This document shows positions 8,698 to 15,911 of a stretch of 64,000 bases of DNA, in pieces. Source of the DNA: Actinoplanes oryzae (GTDB lineage Bacteria > Actinomycetota > Actinomycetes > Mycobacteriales > Micromonosporaceae); NCBI RefSeq assembly GCF_030757795.1, contig NZ_JAUQWH010000002.1, positions 62,001-126,000 on the forward strand, read 5' to 3'. Made by a program: the position numbers and the translations under genes. The first letter of the stretch is position 1. Every line of letters starts with the position of its first letter. Below the pieces are notes generated by a model. The model saw only the letters and a list, made by a program, of their open reading frames with translations, had not been told where the DNA came from and ran no database searches.

Positions 8698-9711
8698 GTG
8701 GCGGACATCGATGGCGGCGAGTCCCACCCCGACGCTCTGGAGACAGCGCTCTACCGCTGGATGGCGGCGAACGACTGGACCTTCGACGAGGAGCGTGCCG
8801 CCACGGAGCTGGAGACCACGGTCCCGGCCCTGCGTGCGGCGCTGGCGTGGCATGTCACGGCGGGTCTGCTGCACCGGGACGGCACGTTGCCCGGCCGCTA
8901 CATCGCGGTCGACCCCGACGTGGTGCTCGCGGCGACGACCTCCGACCTCGAGCAGGCCCTGCGCACCGGGCAGGCCCGGCTCGGCCGGATCCGCAAGCAG
9001 TTCGGCGATCTCAAGGCCGACTATCTCGACAGCGTCCGGCGCGCCGCCGGGGCCGTCGAGCTGATCCCCCGGCTCGATCAGGTGCGGGTCGCCCTGACCC
9101 GGGCCTCCGAGGCGTGCCGCTTCGAGATGCTGACCAGCCAGCCGGGCGGCAACCGGGCCCCCGAGGCGCTGGAGGAGGCGCTGCACCGCGACACCAGCCT
9201 GCTCGAGCGGGGCATCCGCATGCGCACCCTCTATCAGCACACCGCCCGCTTCAACGGCCCCAGCCAGGCGTACGTGGCCACGGTGTCCACCCTCGGCGCC
9301 GAGTATCGCACCGCCCACCAGCTCTTCGGCCGGCTCATCATGTTCGACCGCGAGGTGGCCTTCCTGCCGGACTCGCACGGCTCGTGGGGCGCCGTGGTGG
9401 TCCGCGAGCCGTCCATCGTGGACTACTTGTTCCACATCTTCGAGGACGCCTGGGATCAGGCCCAGCCCTTCTCCGAGGCGGCCACCGACGGGCTCGAGGC
9501 GGTCGCGCGCGATCTGGACCGGACGATCCTGCGCCTGCTCGCCTCCGGGGTGAAGGACGAGACGATCGCGCGGCGGCTGGGCATGTCGCTGCGGACCGCG
9601 CGCAAGCACATCGCCGACATCATGGAGGGCCTGAACGCCCAGAGCCGCTTCCAGGCCGGCGTCCGGGCCGCCGCCTCGGGGCTGCTGAACGACACGCGGC
9701 TCGAGGGCTGA
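8698..9711 (+). CDS. LuxR-type regulator with TrmB-like N-terminus
   Basis: A 337-residue regulator. The first 75 residues look like a winged helix (TFDEERAATELETTVPALRAAL), the middle is a helical and phospholipase-D-like sensor region as in TrmB-type regulators, and the C-terminal 60 residues form a GerE/LuxR helix-turn-helix (VKDETIARRLGMSLRTARKH). Similar proteins often stand beside RiPP and secondary metabolite genes in actinomycetes, so it may control the peptide operon downstream (inference). It is transcribed divergently from the ABC exporter at 6544-8537. GTG 8698 is chosen from its -10 spacing. Confidence 0.8.
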   Translation: MADIDGGESHPDALETALYRWMAANDWTFDEERAATELETTVPALRAALAWHVTAGLLHRDGTLPGRYIAVDPDVVLAATTSDLEQALRTGQARLGRIRKQFGDLKADYLDSVRRAAGAVELIPRLDQVRVALTRASEACRFEMLTSQPGGNRAPEALEEALHRDTSLLERGIRMRTLYQHTARFNGPSQAYVATVSTLGAEYRTAHQLFGRLIMFDREVAFLPDSHGSWGAVVVREPSIVDYLFHIFEDAWDQAQPFSEAATDGLEAVARDLDRTILRLLASGVKDETIARRLGMSLRTARKHIADIMEGLNAQSRFQAGVRAAASGLLNDTRLEG

Positions 9712-9768
9712 CGCTGTCCCGGATGTTCGTGACTGGTGGGCCCGGGCAGCGGTGGCCACGCTGGATTC

Positions 9769-10170
9769 ATGACCAGGACGACCGGGGCCCTCTTCTGGCG
9801 TGACGTGGTGGCCAGCCTGTCGGTGCACGCGCGCCGGGCCCCGGCCGTGGTGTGGCCCGAGGACGGTGAGGCGGTCGCCGAGCAGGTGCTGGCCGGCGAC
9901 TCCTTCGGCGGGCTGCCGGACCCCGTGGTGTCCGCCACGATCGTGCCGCTCCCGCCGCCGGGGGCCGCGGACGCGGATCGGCTGGTGCTGGTCCTGCGCG
10001 GGAGCTGCCGCGTCTGCATCGCGCCGGTGCTCGACCTGCGGCTGCGTACGGGAGAGGTGGTCTTCGTCCCGGCCCGAGCGCGATGCGAGTGGCTGGAGCC
10101 GCGCGCCGGCTTCCGCGCCCTGCTGATGGTGCTCGGGGACGCGGACCGGCCCCGGCAGGCGAGCCGGTGA
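9769..10170 (+). CDS. Small cupin-like protein, function unknown
   Basis: A 133-residue protein. The middle, RLVLVLRGSCRV, followed by LRTGEVVFVPARARCEWLEP, reads like the two beta-strand motifs of a cupin or AraC-type sensing barrel, without clear metal-binding histidines. No DNA-binding domain is present. ATG 9769 is preferred to GTG 9736; a CACGCT element 6 nt upstream could be a weak leaderless -10. It lies between two LuxR-type genes and converges on the small LuxR/peptide pair. Its role is unknown. Confidence 0.5.
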   Translation: MTRTTGALFWRDVVASLSVHARRAPAVVWPEDGEAVAEQVLAGDSFGGLPDPVVSATIVPLPPPGAADADRLVLVLRGSCRVCIAPVLDLRLRTGEVVFVPARARCEWLEPRAGFRALLMVLGDADRPRQASR

Positions 10171-10210
10171 CGGCTGCCCGGCCGGGGCCGGTGCTTCGAG
10201 GAGGTTCCGG

Positions 10211-10417
10211 TCAACTCTGCTCGTCGGCGAGCTTGAAGGCCAGCCGCAGCAGCCCCACCCGGGCGTGCGTGCCGGTCTTGCGCCGGATGCGCCGCAGATA
10301 GGTGTCGACGGTGTGCCGGCTCAGGTTCATCCGGTGGGCGATCGCGTCGTAGGTGTCGCCGGTGGCGAGCTCGCGCAGCACCTCGCGCTCCCGCGGGGTC
10401 AGGGCGCCGGCGGGCAT
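10211..10417 (-). CDS. Minimal LuxR-type DNA-binding protein
   Basis: A 68-residue protein consisting of little more than a GerE/LuxR helix-turn-helix: LTPREREVLRELATGDTYDA, then AHRMNLSRHTVDTYLRRIRRKTG. It has no receiver or sensing domain. ATG 10417 shares one base with the stop of the secreted small peptide just upstream (TGATG), so translation is coupled. A longer in-frame reading upstream is arginine-rich and is the shadow of the peptide frame. LuxR proteins this short are known as stand-alone regulators in actinomycetes; the target is unknown. Confidence 0.75.
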   Translation of the reverse strand: MPAGALTPREREVLRELATGDTYDAIAHRMNLSRHTVDTYLRRIRRKTGTHARVGLLRLAFKLADEQS

Positions 10418-10578
10418 CAGCCGCCCCAGCCGCTGTCTCCGCCCTCGGGCACGGGCCCGTCGGCGAGGACGGTCGTGGTGACGCCGCTGCCGGTGCCGGC
10501 CGGTTCGGACGTGGCGTGAGTGGCGATCCCGAGTCCCACCAGCGCCACGAGGGCGGCCGCACAAGCGATCAGCTTCAT
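10417..10578 (-). CDS. Small secreted peptide coupled to a LuxR gene
   Basis: A 53-residue open frame. ATG 10578 has a good ribosome binding site (GGAGAGG, 8 nt upstream). It starts MKLIAC, continues as a hydrophobic segment to about residue 20 and a possible signal-peptidase site near THA, and ends in a Gly-rich tail GGDSGWGG. The stop overlaps the ATG of the minimal LuxR gene (TGATG). A signal peptide, good ribosome binding site and coupling to a regulator make it a credible small gene. It could be an exported signal that feeds back on the regulator (inference). I do not recognise its family. Confidence 0.6.
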   Translation of the reverse strand: MKLIACAAALVALVGLGIATHATSEPAGTGSGVTTTVLADGPVPEGGDSGWGG

Positions 10579-10854
10579 TCTTCGTTCCTCTCCAGCTCTT
10601 TGCGGCGGGTGCTGACATCGAGACTGGCGGACGGCGGCGGGCGGCCGCTACCCGGCCGAGGCTTCACCAAAGTGCGCTGCATCAACGCCACCCGCGAACA
10701 AAAGCGGCATCGCCCGGGATGACCGGATGTATCGTCATCTGCGCCGGGGTGGAGTACCGGCACCGGCAGCAACGTGAGGGACGTTCTCGCTGGTCAGCCG
10801 CGGGGGTGCCGGGTTTGGCTCGGAGGAACCGGATTGCTGCCACGTGGAGGATCC

Positions 10855-11460
10855 ATGGCCCAGCCCTCAGTGGTCGTCTTCGCCGACGACCCCCTCGTCA
10901 AGCAGGGAGCGGACGCGTACCTGCGCTCGGTGAGCGACGTGCGGGTGTGCACCCTGGACGCCCTGCCGGCCGCGGACGTCGTGCTCGTCCTGGCCGCCCA
11001 GGTCACCGAGAGCACGATGGCCCTGCTGCGGAACATCGCTGCCACCAGCCGTAACCGCGCGATGCGGATGATCGTCGTGGTGCAGGACATCAGCGAGGTC
11101 CACCTGCTGCGTGCCGTCGAGTACGGCATGACCACACTGCTGCTGCGCCCCGACTGCGACTGGGCGCGCATCGTCGCGGCGATCACCGACCCCGACGAGG
11201 CGGTGCTGCCGCAGAACGCCATGCGCGCGATGGCGGACCAGCTGCGCCGCAGCCACGCCTCGGACGGGCACGGGCTCTCCGAGCGCGACATCGAAATTCT
11301 GAAAATGCTGGCCGACGGCGCCGGGACCGCCGAGATAGCGGATCGCCTGCGCTATTCCGAGCGGACCATCAAAAACATCCTGAACGCCCTCATGAAACGG
11401 CTTTCCCTGCGCAATCGAGCGCATGCCGTCTCCTACGCGATGCGCGCGGGTCTGCTCTAG
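10855..11460 (+). CDS. LuxR-family response regulator with Asp-less receiver
   Basis: A 201-residue protein: a receiver-like domain (about 1-115), then a GerE/LuxR helix-turn-helix (LSERDIEILKMLADGAGTAE and following). The acidic pocket DD is kept near residue 10, but the usual phosphoacceptor Asp after the third strand is replaced (ADVVLVLAAQ instead of a DVVLLD pattern). Phosphorylation is therefore unlikely and ligand or protein binding is more likely, as in other atypical receivers of antibiotic clusters. ATG 10855 has GGAGG 4 nt upstream. It ends just before a terminator and 210 nt before the precursor gene, so it is the best candidate for the operon's specific regulator. Confidence 0.82.
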   Translation: MAQPSVVVFADDPLVKQGADAYLRSVSDVRVCTLDALPAADVVLVLAAQVTESTMALLRNIAATSRNRAMRMIVVVQDISEVHLLRAVEYGMTTLLLRPDCDWARIVAAITDPDEAVLPQNAMRAMADQLRRSHASDGHGLSERDIEILKMLADGAGTAEIADRLRYSERTIKNILNALMKRLSLRNRAHAVSYAMRAGLL

Positions 11461-11474
11461 CCCCAGCGCACCGC

Positions 11475-11511
11475 AACGCCCGGCCGGTCACCGGCCGGGC
11501 GTTCTTGTTTT
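11475..11511 (+). terminator. Rho-independent terminator after the LuxR regulator
   Basis: A perfect 14-bp inverted repeat (11475-11488 with 11490-11503) is followed by CTTGTTTT. It separates the regulator transcript from the peptide operon. The remaining 160 bases up to the precursor gene should hold the operon promoter; TTGCCG at 11587 is a possible -35, but no convincing -10 is seen. Confidence 0.8.
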
Positions 11512-11670
11512 CCCAGCTCAGAACGCTCTGTGGCGGGCTCGCACTGCCCTGTTTCCCCCGCCTGACTTCACCTTGGCCCCTCATCGTTGCCGGCGCCGGT
11601 GGCCCTCCGGCAATGTATTCCTCAGAGCCGGACAGGCCGGTTCGAGAAACAGACCGAAAGGGGTCCTGAA

Positions 11671-11805
11671 ATGGACACGAACAACATCTCCGTGATCGAG
11701 GACGACGCCACCGCCAAGGCCGCCCCGGTCGAGACCGAGACCGCCGAGATCGTCGAGGAGTCGGCGGCGTACGAGGTCATGCTGCTCCAGGGCTCGGTCT
11801 ACTGA
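11671..11805 (+). CDS. Putative RiPP precursor peptide
   Basis: A 44-residue peptide with ten acidic residues, one Lys and no Cys. The N-terminal part is acidic with an MDTNNISVIEDD start; the C-terminal part is hydrophobic and ends YEVMLLQGSVY. This layout (acidic leader, short distinct tail) and its place as first gene before modifying enzymes, a peptidase and an exporter mark it as a RiPP precursor. AGGGG lies about 9 nt before the ATG. No Gly-Gly leader cleavage site is visible; cleavage before the SAAYEV region is only a guess. The ending GSVY resembles the tail of the mycofactocin precursor, but no radical SAM partner is present. Confidence 0.75.
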   Translation: MDTNNISVIEDDATAKAAPVETETAEIVEESAAYEVMLLQGSVY

Positions 11806-11838
11806 GCCCAGCGGCGACACCGCTGAAAGCCGGCTGAT

Positions 11839-11882
11839 CACGCGGCCCCTTCAGGGCGACTCCCGCCTGAAGGGGCCGCGTG
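11839..11882 (+). terminator. Strong hairpin between precursor and biosynthetic genes
   Basis: A perfect 17-bp stem (11839-11855 with 11866-11882) encloses a 10-nt loop and has no T-run. It sits 33 nt after the precursor stop and about 40 nt before the first enzyme. Such hairpins in RiPP operons stabilise the precursor mRNA or terminate partially, so that more precursor than enzyme is made. Confidence 0.7.
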
Positions 11883-11921
11883 GCCCCACCGACGCCCCGT
11901 CGCCCGAGGAGGGCCGAGAAC

Positions 11922-13085
11922 ATGGAGATCCGACTCAACCCGGCGGTCCGGATCCATCCGCCGTCCGAGGTCATCGGCGACCGGTGGTCGGCCGAGAACA
12001 TCCTCACCCGCACCCGCTTCACCGTCTCCCCCCAGGTCGCCGCGGCGCTGGTCGCGGCCGCCCGCCCGCAGACGCCCGAGGAGCTCGCCCGCGGCCTGGC
12101 CGCCGCCACGGCCGAGGCCGGGCGCGCGCCGATCGCCTGGGCCGGCCTGATCGACGGCCTGCGCGAGCGGGACCTGCTGGTCGACGACGCGGCCCTGGGC
12201 ACGGACGCCGAGCTCGACTGGCTCGTCGACGTGCGCCGCCGCTGGAGCGAGCACGGCTGGCACGAGGCCGCCGAGTACCACACCCTCACCTTCGACTACC
12301 CCTGCGTCGACTACACGGCCGCGATCGCGATCCTCGAGGACCGCGACCGGATGCGCGGCTACCAGTCCGACGAACCGGACACCGACCGCTTCAAGCTCGA
12401 CTACGCCGACCGGAGCGGCATCGCCCTGCCCGAGCTCGACGAGGACCTGATCACGACGAGCGCGCGCGACGTGTGGGCCGGCGAGGTGAAGCCCGTACCG
12501 CTGGACCTGGAGAAGTTGCGCACCGTCGTGGCCGCCGCCTTCGGGATCACCGGCTGGATCGTGCCCAAGACCGACTCGGCCCCGCTGCTGCGGCGCAGCA
12601 GCCCGTCCGGCGGCGCCCGGAACCCCACCGAGGGCTACGTCGTGGTCCGTGACGTCCCGGGCATCGACCCGGGCTGGTACCACGTCACGATGCAGCCGTT
12701 CAGCCTGCGGCGCGTCGGCGAGCTGCCAGTCGACGACGACTCGCTGCGGCGGCTGTTCCCCAACACTGTCCAGCGCTTCCCCGCCCACGCCCGGGCGCTG
12801 CTCGTCCTCACCTGCACGTTCGAGCGCAACATGTATCGCTATCGCGAGCCCCGTACCTATCGCACTGTCCACATGGATGCCGGCCACGTCGCCAACGCGT
12901 TCCGGGTCGCGAGCCGGGCCGCCGGCCTGACGTCGGCGATCTTCTACTGCGACGCGGCCACCGAGATCGAGGCCGTGCTGGGTCTCGACGGCATGGCCGA
13001 GGGCTACATGCTCACCGTCGCGGTGGCCGACGGCCAGGACGAGGAACTGCGCATCCCCGCCCGACGGGAGACCTCCGATGTCTGA
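11922..13085 (+). CDS. SagB-type peptide dehydrogenase, subunit 1
   Basis: A 387-residue protein. Residues 1-90 resemble the winged-helix recognition domain found at the N-terminus of SagB-type enzymes (FTVSPQVAAALVAA, then LRERDLLVDD). From about 180 it is a nitroreductase-fold FMN domain with a canonical RRSSPSGGARNP motif and the following GWYHV. The usual N-terminal FMN motif RRSxRxF is degraded to TTSARDV. SagB enzymes normally oxidise azolines made by a YcaO cyclodehydratase; none is here, so the reaction must differ. ATG 11922 has GAGGAGGG 8 nt upstream. It overlaps the next gene by 8 nt. Confidence 0.85.
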   Translation: MEIRLNPAVRIHPPSEVIGDRWSAENILTRTRFTVSPQVAAALVAAARPQTPEELARGLAAATAEAGRAPIAWAGLIDGLRERDLLVDDAALGTDAELDWLVDVRRRWSEHGWHEAAEYHTLTFDYPCVDYTAAIAILEDRDRMRGYQSDEPDTDRFKLDYADRSGIALPELDEDLITTSARDVWAGEVKPVPLDLEKLRTVVAAAFGITGWIVPKTDSAPLLRRSSPSGGARNPTEGYVVVRDVPGIDPGWYHVTMQPFSLRRVGELPVDDDSLRRLFPNTVQRFPAHARALLVLTCTFERNMYRYREPRTYRTVHMDAGHVANAFRVASRAAGLTSAIFYCDAATEIEAVLGLDGMAEGYMLTVAVADGQDEELRIPARRETSDV

Positions 13086-14124
13086 GCCCACCCCTCGCTG
13101 GCCGGTCGGCGTCGCCGTACGCCCCCCGGTCGACCCCGCAGCCGGAACCGTCGAGGTGGCGGACGTCATCAGCGGCCGCCGCTTCCAGTGGCGTCCCGAG
13201 GCGCTCGCCACGGCGATCCTCGGCGGGCGCACACCCGACCGCCTCACCGGCCTCGGCGACCGCGACCACCTCGTCGAGGGCTGGCAGCACTGGTACCGCC
13301 GGGGCTGGCATCCGTCCGACGAGTCCTATGTGGCCTCGCGGCGGTGGGCGTACGCCGACACGACCGACCCGGGCGACACCATCCGCGAGCAGACCCTCCG
13401 CGACTACCTCGAGACCCACGGCGACCCGCCCGAGGAACAGCTGCCCGACACGCCCCCCGTGTCCCTCGGTACGCCGGCCGAGCCCGGGGAGCACGCCGTG
13501 TCCCAGCTCATGGCGCGGCGGCGCAGCGGCCGGGCGTACGTGCCGCGGGACGTCCCGCTGGCGAGCCTGTCCGGGCTGCTCTGGTACGGGCTGGCCGACA
13601 TCCGCGAGCGGCGCGAGCGCACGGGCACCGGCGACCCGGTGACCCTGCTCGACAGCTTCGGCTCGGCGTGGGACATCGCGCTCTGCGTCTTCGGCGTCGA
13701 GGGCGTCGAGCCGGGCACGTACCGCTACGACCTGCGCCGCCACGAACTGCGCCCGGTCCGTCCCGGCGGGCACCGCGACGCCATGATCGACGTGTTGCAG
13801 GGCATGCACTCGCCGGCCACCGCGGCGTGGACCCTCGGGCTGGTCGCCGATCTGCCCCGCTACCAGTGGCGTTACCGGCACGAGCACGCGCTGCGGCGGC
13901 TCTGGTTCGAGGCCGGGATCATCGGCCAGGAGCTGTTGCTGCTCGCCTCCGCGTACGGCATCAGCACGCTGGTCACCCCCGCCCAGAAGGACCGGCCCTA
14001 CCTGGAGCTGCACGGCTTCGACGACCGCCGGTACACCGCCGTCTACACGCTGACCCAGGGGCTCAGCCGGGCCCGGGCGGGCATCGCCTTCAACGGCCAC
14101 GACGTCGACGCGGTGCCGCGATGA
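13078..14124 (+). CDS. SagB-type peptide dehydrogenase, subunit 2
   Basis: A 348-residue nitroreductase-fold protein. Its first 40 residues (FQWRPEALATAILGGRTPDRL) parallel the start of the previous gene product. It keeps the FMN motif RRRSGRAYVPRDVP followed by LSGLLWYGLA, but the PSGGAR motif of its partner is replaced by DSFGSAWD. The two proteins therefore have complementary motif loss. Nitroreductases build each FMN site from both subunits of a dimer, so a heterodimer with one complete site is likely (inference). The overlap with both neighbours (8 nt and ATGA) supports equal production. Confidence 0.82.
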   Translation: MSEPTPRWPVGVAVRPPVDPAAGTVEVADVISGRRFQWRPEALATAILGGRTPDRLTGLGDRDHLVEGWQHWYRRGWHPSDESYVASRRWAYADTTDPGDTIREQTLRDYLETHGDPPEEQLPDTPPVSLGTPAEPGEHAVSQLMARRRSGRAYVPRDVPLASLSGLLWYGLADIRERRERTGTGDPVTLLDSFGSAWDIALCVFGVEGVEPGTYRYDLRRHELRPVRPGGHRDAMIDVLQGMHSPATAAWTLGLVADLPRYQWRYRHEHALRRLWFEAGIIGQELLLLASAYGISTLVTPAQKDRPYLELHGFDDRRYTAVYTLTQGLSRARAGIAFNGHDVDAVPR

Positions 14125-15911
14125 GCCTGCGCGACGAGCTGCTGGCCGGGGAGCTGCACACCCACGTGCGGCTCGCGCCCGGCGGCGGATCCGTGGCGCT
14201 GGTCCGCACCACCGCGTCCGGCCCGGAGATCGTCGCCGGCGACAAGGTGCTGGCCACCGAGCACGACCACTCGGTCGGCGGTCTGATGTGGACGCCCGAC
14301 GGGACGGGACTGCTGTATCGCCGGGCGCCGCGCGGCACCGAGCGATGGGAGCTCGTCCTGCTGCGCCTGGCCGGCGGCCCGCCCGAGGTGGTGTCGTCCG
14401 GCCCGGTGACCGACTTCTGGGCCGCGGGAGAGGACATCCTCTACGCCGGCCGGGGCGCCCTCTTCCGCTGCCGGCCGGGCGCCGCGCCGCCGGAGGAGGT
14501 GGCCGCCGACCGTACGTTCCACCGCTGGCTGGTCGATCGGGACCTGCGCGTCCGCGGCGGCATCCGGCTGCTCCGCGACGGCGGTCTCCAGCTGGTCCTC
14601 GACGGCGAGGTCCGGCTCGCGATCGGCGTCGACGAGGCCGCCATGTTCGCCGTGGTGGGCTTCTCGGGCGACGGCACGACGCTCTACGTGCTCTCCGGTC
14701 ACGACGCGCCCACCCGCCGGTTGCTCGCCCTGGGCGCCGCCACGGAGACGCTCTACGCGCATCCGAAGCTCGACGTCGAGGGCTACCCGATCGGCGGTCC
14801 CGGCGTCTGGTTCGACCCGCGCACCGGGCTGCCGGACCTCTGCCAGACCGTGGCGCAGCGTCCCGAGCTGCACAGCCTCACCCCGGCCCGGGACGAGGCG
14901 GTCCGGCGGCTCAACGCCGATGCCGAGGCGGTGCTGCTGGTCGACCGGGCCGCCGACGACCGGACCTGGCTGATCGTCCGGGTCACCTCGGACGGGCCGA
15001 TCCACTACGAGCTCATCGATCCGGAGACCGGCGCGGGCCGCCCGGTGCTGGTCAACCGGCCGGGCCTGCTGGGCCGCCGGCTGCCCCGGCTGACCGACCT
15101 GCATTTCCCGGCCCGCGACGGCACCCCGATCAGCGGGTACGCCCTCCGGCCCCTCGACCGCGCGGGCCCGCTGCCCACGGTGGTCGTCGTGCACGGCGGC
15201 CCGGCGGGACGCGACTACTACCGGTTCCACGCCGAGGCGCAGTTCCTCGCCGCGCTCGGCTACCAGTCCCTGCACGTCAACTATCGCGGCTCCCGGGGCT
15301 TCGGCTCCGCGTTCCGGCTGGCCGGCAACGGCGAGTGGGGCGGCCTGATGCAGCAGGACCTGTACGACGCCGTGGCCGCCGGCGTCGAGCGGGGTCTGGT
15401 CGACCCGGCCCGGGTGGCGTTCCTCGGCAGCTCGTACGGCGGATTCAGCGCCCTGCTCGCCGCCTGCACCCGCCCCGACCTGGTCCGGTGCGCCGTGGCG
15501 ATCAGCCCGCCCACCGACCTGGCGGCACTGGTCACCGACACGCCCGGCTACTGGCGGCCCCTTGCCCCGGCGCTGCGCCGGCAGATCCTGGGCGGCCGCG
15601 CGCCGGACGGCGACTGGCTGCGGGAACGGTCGCCGGTGCACACCGTACGAACGGACTCCGCGCCGATGCTCGTGGCGCACGGCGTCCGGGACCCCCGCGT
15701 GCCGGTCGCCGCCGTCGACGAGTTCGTGCGCGTGGCCCGGGCAGCCGGCCCCGGCGTCACCTACCTGCGCTTCGACGGCGAGGGCCACCACGTGGCGAGT
15801 GCCGCCGCCCGCCGCGTCCTCTTCTCCGAGATCGAGCACTTCCTGGAGGCTCACCTTGTCCACGACGACCGTCCAGCCCCGGCTCCAGCTGCAACGCCGG
15901 TTCACGCGTAG
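14121..15911 (+). CDS. S9-family prolyl-oligopeptidase-type serine peptidase
   Basis: A 596-residue protein with a beta-propeller region (about 1-320) and an alpha/beta hydrolase catalytic domain (about 330-590). The catalytic triad can be read as Ser in GSSYGG, Asp in HGVRDPRVPV and His in GEGHHVAS. PTVVVVHGGPAGRDYY is the typical oxyanion-hole strand. S9 enzymes cut short peptides, which suits leader removal or trimming of the 44-residue precursor. There is no signal peptide, so it acts in the cytosol. ATG 14121 overlaps the previous stop (ATGA), and its 3' end overlaps the next gene by 56 nt. Confidence 0.88.
   Translation: MSLRDELLAGELHTHVRLAPGGGSVALVRTTASGPEIVAGDKVLATEHDHSVGGLMWTPDGTGLLYRRAPRGTERWELVLLRLAGGPPEVVSSGPVTDFWAAGEDILYAGRGALFRCRPGAAPPEEVAADRTFHRWLVDRDLRVRGGIRLLRDGGLQLVLDGEVRLAIGVDEAAMFAVVGFSGDGTTLYVLSGHDAPTRRLLALGAATETLYAHPKLDVEGYPIGGPGVWFDPRTGLPDLCQTVAQRPELHSLTPARDEAVRRLNADAEAVLLVDRAADDRTWLIVRVTSDGPIHYELIDPETGAGRPVLVNRPGLLGRRLPRLTDLHFPARDGTPISGYALRPLDRAGPLPTVVVVHGGPAGRDYYRFHAEAQFLAALGYQSLHVNYRGSRGFGSAFRLAGNGEWGGLMQQDLYDAVAAGVERGLVDPARVAFLGSSYGGFSALLAACTRPDLVRCAVAISPPTDLAALVTDTPGYWRPLAPALRRQILGGRAPDGDWLRERSPVHTVRTDSAPMLVAHGVRDPRVPVAAVDEFVRVARAAGPGVTYLRFDGEGHHVASAAARRVLFSEIEHFLEAHLVHDDRPAPAPAATPVHA

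Noticed and set aside
8538-8708. 57-residue N-terminal extension of the ABC ATPase
   Set aside because: It overlaps the divergent regulator promoter and start, has no family match, and TTG 8537 has a good ribosome binding site.
10418-10618. Longer 135-residue form of the minimal LuxR protein
   Set aside because: The added part is Arg-rich and is the shadow of the secreted small peptide, which has its own ribosome binding site.
11671-11805. Mycofactocin-type precursor, from the ending GSVY
   Set aside because: No radical SAM maturase or other mft genes are present, and the leader differs.
11922-14124. Azole (TOMM) biosynthesis from the SagB enzymes
   Set aside because: No YcaO cyclodehydratase is nearby, and the precursor has no Cys and few Ser/Thr in its tail.
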